Assembly: GCA_050084515.1 (NCBI GenBank)
Contig: CM114273.1
Coordinates: 26,970,001-27,034,000 of the forward strand
Origin: Blasia pusilla
Lineage: Eukaryota; Marchantiophyta; Marchantiopsida; Blasiales
Reading direction: 5' to 3'
Length of the DNA: 64,000 nucleotides
In this document: in pieces, positions 35,906-47,900 of the stretch
Layout: every line of letters starts with the position of its first letter
How positions within the stretch are numbered: position 1 is the stretch's first letter
The notes under the pieces: model-generated
Told to the model about the DNA's origin: nothing
What the model saw: the letters and a program-made list of their open reading frames with translations, nothing else
The model's database searches: none
Position numbers and translations under genes: made by a program

Positions 35906-36590
35906 GAGATGGGAGCTTATCAAATGTGAATTTTGTGGATTGGGTTCAACCAGCCATCATCCATAACTATGATGTGAACCAAGAGCCTCTTGATCAAGAG
36001 GCTCTTGGTTGTCCCCACTAGTAAAGTCCTATCGTACATGAGTACGAGGGCTTATGGTTTCCACTATCGAGTAGATCAGTCAAGAGATACACCCTATTCC
36101 ACATATGATAGTGGCATAGGTGCTATATTTGTGGATGATGATAATAACCAAACCAACCCTACCCAATGCTCATATTCTTATGTGGGTGTTCTGGTTGATA
36201 TTCCAGCTTTTGATTATCAAACCATGGGAGAACCTATTGTTCTCATGCGTGGCCGTTGGTCTAGGGCAGATTGGACCTCTCGACGTCCACCTATGAAACG
36301 AGACTTAGAGGGGTTCCTTCTTGTAAACCTAAAGGATAATGAACTAGAAGATCAACAACCCTTTGTCTTCCCTACGGAAGTTGAGTAGGTGTTGTATGGG
36401 GATGGGGGAGATGGTAGTGGATGGAGAGTAGTACTCAAGAAAGAGGCTAGATCTCGGAGACAACTATAAGATGAACGTGAAGTAGTTGTAGTTGATGGTG
36501 GAGATTACTTTGGATTAGACATTTATCCAACTTTAGAACTGAACGCGCGTAGAAATATAGCAGAAAATAGTATAGAGGTCGAATGAAGAA
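35906..36590 (+). pseudogene. tnpD: CACTA-1 TnpD, C-terminal part (DUF4216)
   Basis: Continues the TnpD gene after RetroDNMT-1. The block matching the CACTA-2 sequence EEWIQPAI begins near 35930, then a 132-codon frame (35990-36388) runs SKVLSYMSTRAYGFHYRV, YSTYDSGIGAIFVDDD, SYVGVLVDIPAFDY and VLMRGRWSRADW. This is the DUF4216 domain that usually ends CACTA TnpD proteins. The tail to about 36590 (LKKEARSRRQL; GGDYFGLDIYP) has a stop after FPTEVE. About 100 codons between DUF4218 and here are missing. Confidence 0.85.
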
Positions 36591-36964
36591 GAAATAGTGA
36601 TAGCAAGGAGAGACGTTGAGGGTGTTCCAATAAGGTTGACTTCAGAAAGTGTTGAGTCTGAGACAGATGACTTTGAAAAGGAAAAAAAGACAATGATGAC
36701 ACTTCATCATTTTGATATAGTTTGGTAGGCTTGATTAGAAGTTAGTTTGCATTATAATTACACGGTCCCAAGTTTGTGTTTTTCTCCAACCTTATTGTGA
36801 GGTTGTAGGACTAGGATGATGGGATAATTACTTTAGGTGTATAGTTGAACTTTGGAGTGAATTCTCTTTGCATTATTATTGTTAGAAAGTTTTTTGGACA
36901 TGGTTACATCTCTTCAATCAGGAGGTTGAAGTTGCGTTTGTAGACATATTAACATGGAAAGAGT
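36591..36964. other. Spacer between TnpD and TnpA of CACTA-1
   Basis: AT-rich with no open frame of note. A promoter or untranslated region for TnpA may lie here, but nothing specific was identified. Confidence 0.4.
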
Positions 36965-39900
36965 ATGGTATATAAGATGGATTCCGGAGGGATCGATAGA
37001 GAAAAATGCACAATTTGTACCCAAGAATGGGAGTCGACCTTGAATGCTCGTGGAGAAGTCAAAGAGGGAGAGTCCAGGGCTGATTTGGAAGCCCTCTTGA
37101 GGAGTGAGGGTTTATGTGATGCTCAAGGCGAATTACCAGATGGGAGTGAAGTTCAAGTTTGGTTCCTTAGAAGATGGCGGCTTGGAATGAAAAATGTAGT
37201 AAGGGTTGTGTATTTTCCAAGGTACGAGAATTATAGTTCTTTACATTGGAAGCCCTTTGATGAAGAAGGGGAGCCCTCAAATGCTTCATGCATTAAGCAT
37301 CCAGTCAAGGAGTAGACCTTGGATGGAACTGGGGTTGTGAAAGTTGGTGAGTCAACAGCTGATTTGGAAGCCCTCCTTTATAGTGATGGTTTGAAGGATG
37401 CTCAAGGTGATACACCTGATGGGAGTGAAGGTTGGGTTTGGTTGGTTAGAAGGATATCTCTCCAAACGAAGAGTGTGGTTGAGGTCTTATGTTTTGCAAA
37501 GTACGAAAATATATATGATCTTGAATGGGACTCTTTCAAGTTAAGTGTAGAAAAATCTATGGAGTGTGAGAGAAAGTACAGGCTAGACCAGCTTGATGAT
37601 CACATTTTTGCTGAAGGAAATAGCAAAGGCTTCTTCAAGTTTGAAGAAGAGGTGGTAGGGTTGGACTCTACCACCCAAGTGACAAGTTTACAAGAGATTG
37701 ACAAGGATATGGAAGAGTATCACTCCACATAAATACTGGTGGGCAGAAAGTTTACAATGATGAGTACTGAACGAGTTGCTAAAGAGGTTGAGATGATGGA
37801 AGAAGATGAGGTTATTGTCGGCATAAGACCTGAATTCTGCGAAGAGAGAGTGGAATGTGCAGAAAGGGAATATAGCATCTTGCACAAGGGAATGGAATGT
37901 AGTGACTTGGAGGGGAGAACACATATGCATTCTTCTGCATGCATGGACGAGGCTATTAATCTTTCCAATGATCATAGTATTGTGGGAATTGAATTAGGAG
38001 TTGATTCTGACACTAACTCATACGCCCAGTTACGTGCCCAAAATATCAGGAGAAGGAAGGAGGCTGAGGCAAAGCTTGCCCAACAATTCAAGGATTTGTA
38101 TATTTCCTACACTTTGTGGGATGCTTTACTTTTTTGTGTAATTTTCATCGGCTCTAAAGTTCTGATTTCTAGCAATATGGTGCTTTCCTTTTGTTGAGTC
38201 AAATGACATGATTATCTATGTGACCCGTTCCCTTACAATTTTACTCTGAACTTGGCTTGCATGTGTTGCACATTATAGTGGTTTTTTTTTCAGGAAGCAA
38301 AGCCACAAGGGAAAAAACATTCATTCGATATCATCGTTAGGGATCCTACATTGCCTCCAAGGCAAAGTGCGCGACTCTTGAGCATTGCCAAAAAAAAAGC
38401 TTCTTAGAGGAAGGGGATTAGGAGGCTGATCCTAACTATGAAGTTGAAGGGGTCTAGATGTCCTCAAGTGAGAGTGAGGAGGAACACATTGAGCCCTTTC
38501 ATGTATGTAGATCTCTACACATTAGTCTATTCATCCCTTTACTTTTGCATGCATTTTGTATTCTGTGTCCTACACGTACTTGGACCCGGCTTGTTACATC
38601 TTATCATTTGTATATGTTATTCTTGGATGATGGGGATGGTGGACTTTTGTGGCTTTGCTCTGGTTGCACCAGGGGTTGGAGGTGCAGATTCATGTATTGC
38701 TCAGAAGAGTGGAGGAAAATCATACAAGCCATTGTCTCCACCACTACAACCAAACACACACAGGTCAAAGTCTCCTACCCTCATCCCCCCCCCCCTCAAC
38801 GCCCTTCAAGTGGAGAATGGGGCGATGAGTGGAGAGGTAAGACCACCACATCTCCATATGGTGTCGGGCTTAATCCAGTGGGCATGTCCCATATGTCTTA
38901 TACTTGGGATGGGGGTTTAAGACCCCGACCATATGGTTTTGGAACCCTTGATCAACATACTAGTCACATGTCTCATGGATATGGCCATGGCGCTATAGAT
39001 GGATTAGGCTGTTATAGTGTTCAGAGCCAGTTGCACAGTAGTGGACCTAGCTTGGGTGGATTTGGGGCCTCCTCAATATATGCAGGTAATTCCTCCATCC
39101 CCTATGGTGGTGGGCTTGGCCATCCGTATAAAGAACTCCGTGACACCACACAAACCCCCCTAGGATATGAAGCTTGGCGATTTAGTGGACAGTAGAGTTA
39201 TGAGGTAAGAGGAAGACTCATATGGTTTCATCTATTCATCATGTTTATCCTCCTCTAAATCATTCTGCTGTCTAGTTTAAGGAATCATTTCAAATCATTA
39301 CTTGTCACATTCTGGAGTATTTAACAATACTTAAATTTTGATAGTGACCCGTGGACTACCAGATCAGCTGGAGTCAATCATGTGCTACTCCCACAGATCT
39401 ACCAAGTGCCACAGACACAACACTAGGGGATCATGATATAAGTAAGAAAAAATCATTGGATTAGAAAACTATAGACTCCATGTAGAGAGCTAGCATGAGT
39501 TCAATTTTTGGTATTGTACATGTTTTATGACTAAATTCAGACCTTCACACATTTTGTTTCAATCCCTATAATACTTTGGTTTTTAAAGAATTTTGTTGAT
39601 GGTGTACTATAGGGAAATAGAAAACCGTGTCTCGAAGAACAAAGCGGGACCTATGGAAGAAATAAGTATGAGAGCGGGGTTCTCAAAATCTTCTTCCAAA
39701 GTGTGAGTTGTTGGAAACCGGTTGGACAGATACCGCAGCTCATGGTTATGAGACTTGGTTATCCGACTTAAAAGTATGGACAATGCGATGGCTAGATATT
39801 TCTTATGTGGATATAGATAGACAAGATAGTCTTAGCATGGCCACTGTTTGAAATCACATGGATGAGGCATGGGAGTATGTTGGACCTGCAAGCTTCTCTC

Positions 39901-41910
39901 AAGAATGCTTGAGGAAAAACATCTCTACATTATTGAAGACTGAGAGATATATGATGAAGAGTTATTGGGTGAATAAAGGAAGTCATCGGCAAGTGGAATA
40001 TAATCATGCCGCCAAAGCTCCTCAATGGGAGAGATTGGTAGATTATTGGATATCTGATGCTACCCAAATGAAAGCAAAGGTGATGAGAAATGCAAGGCTG
40101 CAAGTTGAGAGAGCGAATCCTTTTGAGCTGTCCGATGCACATGTCATGACCAGTGGGATTGTAAGTATATTTTACACTGGATTTTGCAACTTGTGGATGT
40201 CCCAATTGTGAATCAAAAGGAGATTATGACTTTTTTATATGTTCGATGTTCTCTACTTGCTATTGTTTAGTTTGTCTAATTTTTTGTTTCATCGCCAAAA
40301 AGCTAAAACCATTGTACCTTTGCAAGAATGTACAACCTCTGGACCCCCATCAATGAAATATGGAATGTCGTCTTCCAGTACTGGGACCCAAATAAGTGGT
40401 GAAGCAAGAGTATGTATCCAAAGTTTCAACCCCTTCACTTGTCCATTCAAGATAATCTATGTTTCCTACTATTTACAGATTTTACATATGGTTGATGAAG
40501 TACTCTCTTTAAATTTCTCTTTGTTAGCCCGTCAAGTCCCAACTCACAAACCAAACAGCATTGGAGAAGCAAGAGAATCGATGGAATGCACATCTAAAGC
40601 TATGCGAATTGAGATCGAGCAGAAGATGAGAGAAACTAGCAAGAGCAGACACATCAGTTAACCTCACAATTGACCAACCTTGCAAAAATGGTGGTTGACC
40701 TTGGGAAAATAGTTACTGAAAATCCAACACTTCAGAGTAAGTTATATGCCCTCAAATTTAATTTAAGGGATAAGTTCTTTTGATGAATGTCAATGCATGT
40801 GCCCCCGCATCTATACTTAGTACTTTTCTTCTATGTGGGCCTCTAAACTTCTCTATTCTTTTAGATGATGATGTTGTTACAGAGGTGTCAAGAGTCGTGG
40901 AAGAGCTGCCAATGCACAATCATGGTGGGGAGGGAGAGCACCAAGTTGAGAGAGGCATTTCATGAATTAATTACATGCCTCTATTCATACAAGCTAAGAT
41001 GGTGCATTTCAGTTGGCTACAACTATCATTTCATAATCATTGAGATTTCTCATATTCTCTTCTTTTGTTGCTTGCAGAGGTATATAAGAGAAGGAAAAAT
41101 CCAACGCCACTCTCTAACGCAAAAGTTGGGTCAAGTGATTTACCACTCAAGGGTAGGCCAATTTGAGTGTAGCATTTCTTTGAATGGTATTGGGTAATTT
41201 TGCCCAACCTTGTAGACTTGAATGTCATAAAAAATATGTTAAGCCCTTAATTGACACTTGTTTTAGGGAAAGGGCTCAAGTCAGATGAAGATAAACATCA
41301 TGGCATGTCTTCTTATCAAGATGAAGCGTTGGTGCAAGTGTCTTCTCCCAAGAAGAAAAAATTGAAGATCAGCAAGGTGCAGGTTGATACTAATGACGGA
41401 AACGAGAGTGAACCAAAGTCTACTAGCCTGAGAAACAAGAAAAGAATAGTTTAGTCCCTTATGAGATATGTGATATTGATAGCACGGTTTGTTGGCAGAT
41501 TTCTGATGTGGGAGTTTTGAAGTTTACTGGAATGCTTCCGCTAGAAGGGTGGTCTTACAAAAAGGTACTATGACATTAATAGTGAGTGTATATCATTGGC
41601 ATTTTTTGTGCACAATTTTTTCTTCTTAAATAGGATGAGCTAATGTGTGTGCATGTTTTCTCATTGATTTCACCTACAGATTGGAGACCACGTCTCCTTT
41701 AGCGAGCTTAGAAATACCCGCCATATTATTGCTTATGGAGTAATTACATGCTTGGCATGTAGGGATCTATTCCATGGGAAGGAATCCCATGTGGTGTAGT
41801 TTGTATGAACTTGACAATTGTTTTGGAGCCATAGTTCAAATTATGGCAAGCTAATGAACACGATGAGCCATTCCAATATGTTTAAGGTGATGCAGTTGGC
41901 TCCTTAGTAC
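36965..41910 (+). pseudogene. tnpA: CACTA-1 TnpA-like gene (Ptta/En/Spm family), multi-exon
   Basis: TnpA proteins bind the subterminal repeats and hold the ends together. The reading-frame pieces in order correspond to those of CACTA-2 (50235-45000). They are a repeated domain (36965-37732), an acidic region (37739-38197), a basic block and SSSESEEE acidic stretch (38290-38500), and a Gly/Ser/Tyr/Pro-rich segment (38690-39195). The Ptta/En/Spm core follows (39640-40160; LVDYWISDATQMKAK). After it come a coiled coil (40555-40735; QLTSQLTNLAKMVVDL), a Lys-rich block (41251-41454) and a C-terminal beta-rich block (41500-41900; GDHVSFSELRN). Gaps between pieces look like introns. The first unit is tandemly doubled: GESRADLEALLRSEGL at 37069 and GESTADLEALLYSDGL at 37345, joined by one TAG. 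CACTA-2 has one unit. Confidence 0.75.
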
Positions 41911-42471
41911 TTTGACCTGAAATCCACCCTAAGAAACGAGTAGATTGATTGATTCATTCTACTCTATCAACATTTCCTCCACGATTATATGCAACCAAAT
42001 CTATAACTTCAGAAGAAGTGATTACCTTCTAAACATGTTTGCTTTTTTCAGTGAGTCTTACGTAATGGTTTTCAAACTACATTCTGGTCTGGATTCATTA
42101 TAAATGCATTGATCATGTGGCTTTTAATCTATTCATTTCTTTAGAAATAGGTCTGTACTTTAGCGAGTTCTATTGTAGTCCAACTTGCAATGATGATCTA
42201 GATGAGATAGCTTGCTGGTCTCTTGTAAGAAAATATCAAAACATTGAACACACTTCAGTTCTTCTAATTTCTCTTTTCATGTTTCATTCAATGAGAATTT
42301 AAGAGTAGAATCTAGATCTCCCCACTCATCACATGATCACTCCAATCTCAATAAAATGAGCCATATTATTGATTCTCAATCATAAATGATAAAAGCCTAA
42401 ATCACTCTTTGACTGAACTTAATATTGTCAAAAGAGTCATAATCTGTCTTGATTCAGAGTCAAAACTGATA
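41911..42471 (+). other. CACTA-1 3' region, truncated
   Basis: Few ATGACT/AGTCAT words (42430-42450), far fewer than in the 730-base array of CACTA-2, and no terminal TTCTAGTG. The RetroDNMT-2 LTR begins at 42472, so most of the subterminal array has been removed or lies elsewhere. Confidence 0.5.
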
Positions 42472-43535
42472 TGTCACGACTGTTAAGATAGATCGGTGGG
42501 ATCTAGCAAAGCATCTTCATGAGTAATGGAGGACAGGCCTAGGAGGCCGAGAATGACCTATTGAGGCCCCGGGAAACCTGAGAGAGCAGGTTTCTTCTTC
42601 GTTTCGGCTCATTTGGATCCATATAGAGAAACTTACTATTTCGGGTAAGTTTTCATGTTGGGGATAGTTGACTTTATATTTTTGGTAAGTGACCCTTGAC
42701 CTCCTACATCAGGTCAAGAGCCAAGGAGGTGACTTGGGAGCATAGGTTACCATGGAGAGAGCTTGGGAGAGGGGAGGGATATACCTCAAGGAGAGAGAGC
42801 TTGAGAGCTCATTCTCTCTTTGTTGAACCTCTTGGCATGAGAAGGTGGAGCTATGGGCCCTTGCCTTGTGAGTGTAACCCAAGCCTCTCATTAGGAGAGT
42901 GGGTTTGGTTTGACATGAGAGAGAGTGCACACCTTTGAGAGCTATGATATGAGATGGTGTAGAGAGAGATTGGATCTTACTTTACAAAGAGAGAATTGAG
43001 AGCTACAATGTGGGAGCTTACTGGAGTTTTGCTGTGTTTGCAGGTTAGGGACCGTGTTCCCTGCTTCATAACTCATGGGAGTGCTCACGGGAGCAAGAGT
43101 CATTCAGTTTGTTGTTTTCCTTTCCCGTTTTCTCGTACGGGAGAGTGGTGCGGGGAAGCGCTACCCAAATGTTGGTAGAATTTGAGTGTGTGGGTGGATT
43201 ACCCACGCCGGTGCTCTCGGAAGCACCATGAAGCTTTCTGATTTTTCTTTTCACAAGTTTTACATTTTCGTTGGGAGAAATCAGCGGGGAAGCGATGCCG
43301 AATGTTGGGTAGAAGAACGAGACGTTGGGGTTTACGACAGTCCCCATCAGTTTTTATAGGATTTTCCGATTCAAAATATTTTTTAATACCATCGTAGATC
43401 TTGAAGCTTTGCACGTTGTGCAATACATGGTGAGCAATTTGGAGCTGCGAGCATAAAGTTATGGCCAATTTTGTAAACTGCCAATTTTAGGGTAAAAGTC
43501 AAAACCCTAAAGCAGCAGCCGCGTCTTTGGCGGCG
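42472..43535 (+). repeat. RetroDNMT-2 5' LTR and start of leader
   Basis: Begins TGTCACGACTG at the junction with CACTA-1. Matches the RetroDNMT-1 LTR (GGTGGGATCTAGCA at 42492; CTTGGGAGAGGGGAGGG; GGATCTTACTTTACA at 42973). Beyond 42988 it matches the RetroDNMT-1 stretch 35720-35200. The 105-base block that precedes TGTCAC in RetroDNMT-1 is absent here, so the outer edge may be truncated. Confidence 0.7.
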
Positions 43536-43586
43536 CCATCACCATCGATCACCGTCACCGTCACCGTCGGCCAGGCCGTCAACACG

Positions 43587-43760
43587 TCGCCAAGATGTCA
43601 ACCTGTCGACCAGGCCGTCAACCCGTCGCCAGGACATCAACCCGTCGCCAGGCCGTCAACCCTTCACCAGGCCGTCTACCCTTCACCAGGCCGTCAACCC
43701 TTCGCCATGACGTCAACCCTTTGCCAAGCCGTCAACCCTTTGCGAGGCCCTTCAACTCGT
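43587..43760 (+). repeat. 19-bp minisatellite in the RetroDNMT-2 leader
   Basis: About nine variants of CACCAGGCCGTCAACCCTT in tandem. It generates Pro/Ser/Arg-rich frames in all three phases that should not be read as genes. Confidence 0.85.
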
Positions 43761-43835
43761 CAGCTGGCCCATTACCCGTCAAGTTGCCGTCGATCGACTG
43801 GAGTACTATTCTGGACGATGTGTGACCCAATGATT

Positions 43836-44620
43836 CACTAGAACAATTCCATAGTTTTATGACTGGCTCATATGACTCCCTCAAGTCATATATGCCTTAA
43901 AATGATTGGAAATGACTGATGACTCATGGAGTCATAAAAGCCTAGTCATCTACCATACCATGACTGGAGTCATTTTAGGATGAGAGACCTAGTCATTATT
44001 TTAAATGACTGACACGTCACTAAAGTCATATAATATGACGACCATATCAACATATGATGTGGCAAGTCGTCAAGTACGACTACTTAAATCATGACACATG
44101 TCACATTGTATGAGTCAACTGTAGTCATATTGTTCGGAGAATTTCATAAAAATGACTTCACATTCAATTCTATGACTAAGCTTTCAAATATGACTAAGTC
44201 ATATTGATTATTTTGTTTCTTCTAAATGACTTTAAATGGTTATATACGACTCAATAAATGACACGGCCTTTGTGTATGACTCAAGTCTGACTACTTTGTA
44301 TGACTCCATGCTTTGTGAATATGACTAGGAACTTAAATATGTGATTGTTTTAAATGACTCCATATTTTTTTTAATACACTTTTTCTTATGACTAGAATCT
44401 AACTTCTATATGATTGATATTTTGCATGAAAGGTCTGAATGACTCCACGATTTATTAATATGAGTGCATGATAGATGAATATGACTAGGAATCTACATAT
44501 TTGACTTTTATGACTAGAGTTTGGCTACATTATATGACTGAATGATTTATGACTAATATGATTCATATGATATTCAAATGACTTCAAGATATGGGAATTA
44601 GAAGTAGATCTCATGATAGA
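43836..44620. repeat. CACTA-2 subterminal repeat array (TnpA-proximal end)
   Basis: By hand count, 29 ATGACT or AGTCAT words lie between 43860 and 44582, in both orientations, against less than one expected by chance. They are spaced roughly 10-40 bases apart, the arrangement of TnpA binding sites in En/Spm. Confidence 0.9.
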
Positions 44621-44995
44621 AGGCTAAGGTTCTCTTTGGAGAATGTAGCCTATCCATTCATGCATTGATTCTCACAAGGCATCGATAAACTAACCAAATC
44701 AAGGGAAAGGTGGAGATTTTAGTTTAGACACTCCATTCATCAATTGAGAATGCGGTGTTAAAACAAATATCTGATTGGAGACTACTAACTGTCCAATGCA
44801 GGAAGTAGAATAGAATTTTGTACTCTCATATTGAAGAAAAGTAAATTCAGCAACAAAGAAAGTGGTCATAAAGATTACTACAAGTAATCAACAATGAACT
44901 CTGTGGAGAGTTTGAGATTTCATAGAGAACGAGTCAAAAAAACATGCACTACTGTAAGTAAGTATTGTCTACATGTAGGCATGGACGTCTAATAT
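44621..44995. other. CACTA-2 3' untranslated region of TnpA
   Basis: Between the end of the last TnpA exon and the subterminal array. No other feature seen. Confidence 0.5.
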
Positions 44996-44999
44996 TAGC

Positions 45000-47900
45000 C
45001 TATGATTTTTTCAAATTTACTTCAGGCCAAAGTAGTGAACCTCCAAGAGCATCACCCAGAGTGTATTGGGGTGGCATATCAGCCTCATTTGGCTGCCATA
45101 ACTTATGATCCAAGAATGCAAGATGGACAATCTTCAGATCCACCCGTACCACCCCCGATGGGATATCACTCCCATGAAATTTGTGTTGTCCACTCATGCC
45201 AGTTACAACACCAGTGCCCAAAATTTTCCTGCTGAGCTTGGGCTTTAGGAGTTGAACCTCATCGCCCACACGAATCTGCAAACCCAAGATCCCCGAATGA
45301 GTCTTTGGATGAGACAAATGCATCAAGTTAATGTTGGACATATAACACAACACATTATTAGTTACAATTCTTTCAATTGAAATATTGTAGCACTTGAATA
45401 AAGTTCTGATTATCATGCCAAGCAAGAAATTTTTTCTTCCAAGTCCACGTGCATACCTTCCCAGTGTATTTTTTGTTGCTTCCTGACTTTACATCGTTGT
45501 CATGTTCACTACTTGCAGCTTGAATGACGTCAGAATGCACTCTTGTAACACGTCTCTTTTTGTTTGGAGAAGACTCTTTCTCCCTAGCAATGAAACCTGA
45601 ATAGTACAAAAGGATAGTAAAATAAAGGAAAAGTAATTTTGTTATGTTGAATGTATATCCATAGAAGGCTATTAATATATAGCTATAATATCAGAGAGGG
45701 AAATATACCAAGTTGGAGCTTGACATTTACTTGTTGTACATACTTACTTGTTGTACATAATCTCTTGCTGTAAAAAAATTGAAGATCTCTTTGAATCTAT
45801 AGTAAGTGTAAGGATATACCAAGCTGGAAATTGACATTTACTTGTTGTACATATTCTCTTGCTGGAAAAAAACGAAGATCTCTTTGAAACTATAGTAAGT
45901 GTAAGGATAACAAAAGTAGAGAGGGGAAGAAAAGGAAATCTGAGAGGGTTGTTGTTTTAGGTATGTTGTCAAAGCAAACAACGATACACAAAACTGGAAC
46001 TTCACATTTAATTGTTGTACATTATCTTAAACCATAATGCATTGAAGATCTCTTTGAAACTATAGAAAGGGTAGGGATAACAAAAGAACGGAGGGGAAGA
46101 AAACCAAACCTGAGAGAGTTGTTGCTTTAGGGTTTTCAGAAGGCGAGCAGGGTTTTGATTCGTTTGCCTTCTTGACTATCACATAACAACAATATTTATA
46201 AGAAACTAAAAGAATCTGCACTTACAAAGGATATAATTTTTATAAACCAAATCAGGATTTTCTAAACTCAATACTTACGAGCTCGAATCCCTTTAGTTTG
46301 CCCATCCAGGTCCCTTGAAACCTCCTTATGAGCACCCAAAACATCTACTCCAATCTTTGAAGGGCCATCCTTGACACGAGCAAGATCTGCCATGTAATTT
46401 CAAAGGAAAAATTATCAATTTCTAATAATTGCACCAATGCTTGAAAAGACACGAACTTGAGAGAGGACTCTTACCTTCTTGCTGACTCATAATATGAGTC
46501 TTAGAAGGACCACATGTATTCACTTTAGGTCTCCTCTTCTCTGAAAGCTTGTTGATCATATCAACAAGCATGGAAAAGGCCTCTTTTTGTTCTTTCTGGT
46601 TTTTTTCCAACTTCTCCTCAATCAGGGATTGGTTGATTGACATCTTCTTCTCCAAGAGGAGTTGGTTCCTCTCTAATTTTTGCTCAAGATCACCCTTGAT
46701 GACACCCATATCTGCATTCCATTCTTCTCTACCTTCAGAAGTTGAGTGGTTATGCTTGACTCTGCACTCATCTGAAAAATAAAATGATATCCATATAGTT
46801 AGTATGTTCCCTGCAAATATATAGCTCCAACTCAAGGCTATATCAGTCTTTGTATGAAGATAAATCAAACACTATCATAAGTCATATTTAACTCGATAGC
46901 ATTATACTCACTCGGGAACCTCCAGTGTAAAGGCTATCACTCGCTGCTGGTGTTTGCTCTTCAGGTTCTTTCGTGGTCAAGGGTACTGTCGCACCTCCTT
47001 CCTATTGGTAAGATTACATACAAACCAATGAAAGTGAATATATCAGGTGGTGAAAAAATCTACAATGTATTTACAAACCTCACAATACACGGGAAATAAT
47101 TCACACATAATTATAGCTAACTTACAAGACTCTCTTGTTATGGAATTGGTCTATTGTCAGTAACACCTACATTGCTTTGTGTGGTTGATCCACCTCTGCC
47201 CTATACATGGAGAAACCCAACAATACAATTAGAATCACTAACATTGACAAACATTAACAATCTGAACACCAAAGTGCAGAAATCATAAATATAAAAGAAA
47301 TGAAAGCTAAGGATAACTTACAGAAAACCCCTCTAAACCTCCCCGTCCGCTATGATTTAAAGTCATAACCTTTGATCTTGCGTTCACCATCTTTTGGGCC
47401 TTCAACATACCCTCTTCAGAAAGCCAATAATCTACCAAACGGCCCCATGCATCTTCCTTAGCATCAGGGTGGCAAGGGACATCATCATGAGCCCCATTGG
47501 CCACCCAATATGCTTTCATCGTGGACCATTCTGTTTTTAATAATTGTGCACATTTCTTCTTCAAAAAGTCCAAACATAAAGATGGTGCCCCAATATATGT
47601 GTACGCACTCTCAATGTGCTTGCGAACTGTTGCCACATTAATAGCCTCTTGCCTACTCATCTCGACACATGATAAGTCGAGATAGCGTAGGGTCCATACC
47701 TTTAGGTCATTCAACCATGGCTCATAACCGGGTACCTTCATCTTTGGAACCCCAGTAGGCAACAATTCACATCTAGGTAGTAGGTTTTGGTCCTTGCGTT
47801 GAGCCACATCACGGTTCCACAAATCTCTCTTGGTCCTACTTCTCCTCGCACTTGCCCTATCACCTGAAGAAATGAAAGGCGCAAGAAAATCAATTTAGAC

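Larger units (their letters stand above)
16089..42471 (+). mobile_element. CACTA-1 (En/Spm) transposon, split by nested insertions and 3'-truncated
   Basis: The left end begins CACTAGAAGGAAAACAACG at 16089, followed by AGTCAT/ATGACT subterminal repeats to about 16290. It interrupts the integrase of RetroDNMT-3. The TnpD gene (about 22480-24907, resuming at about 35906-36590) and TnpA gene (36965-41900) lie on the plus strand, in the same order as CACTA-2. RetroDNMT-1 occupies 24908-35905. No TTCTAGTG right end is present. The subterminal region at about 42300-42471 is sparse and is cut by the LTR of RetroDNMT-2, so the right terminus is displaced beyond 64000 or lost. Confidence 0.85.

Noticed and set aside
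43527-43841. Pro/Arg/Ser-rich frames of 76-104 codons
   Set aside because: They are phase-shifted readings of the 19-bp minisatellite in the RetroDNMT-2 leader.
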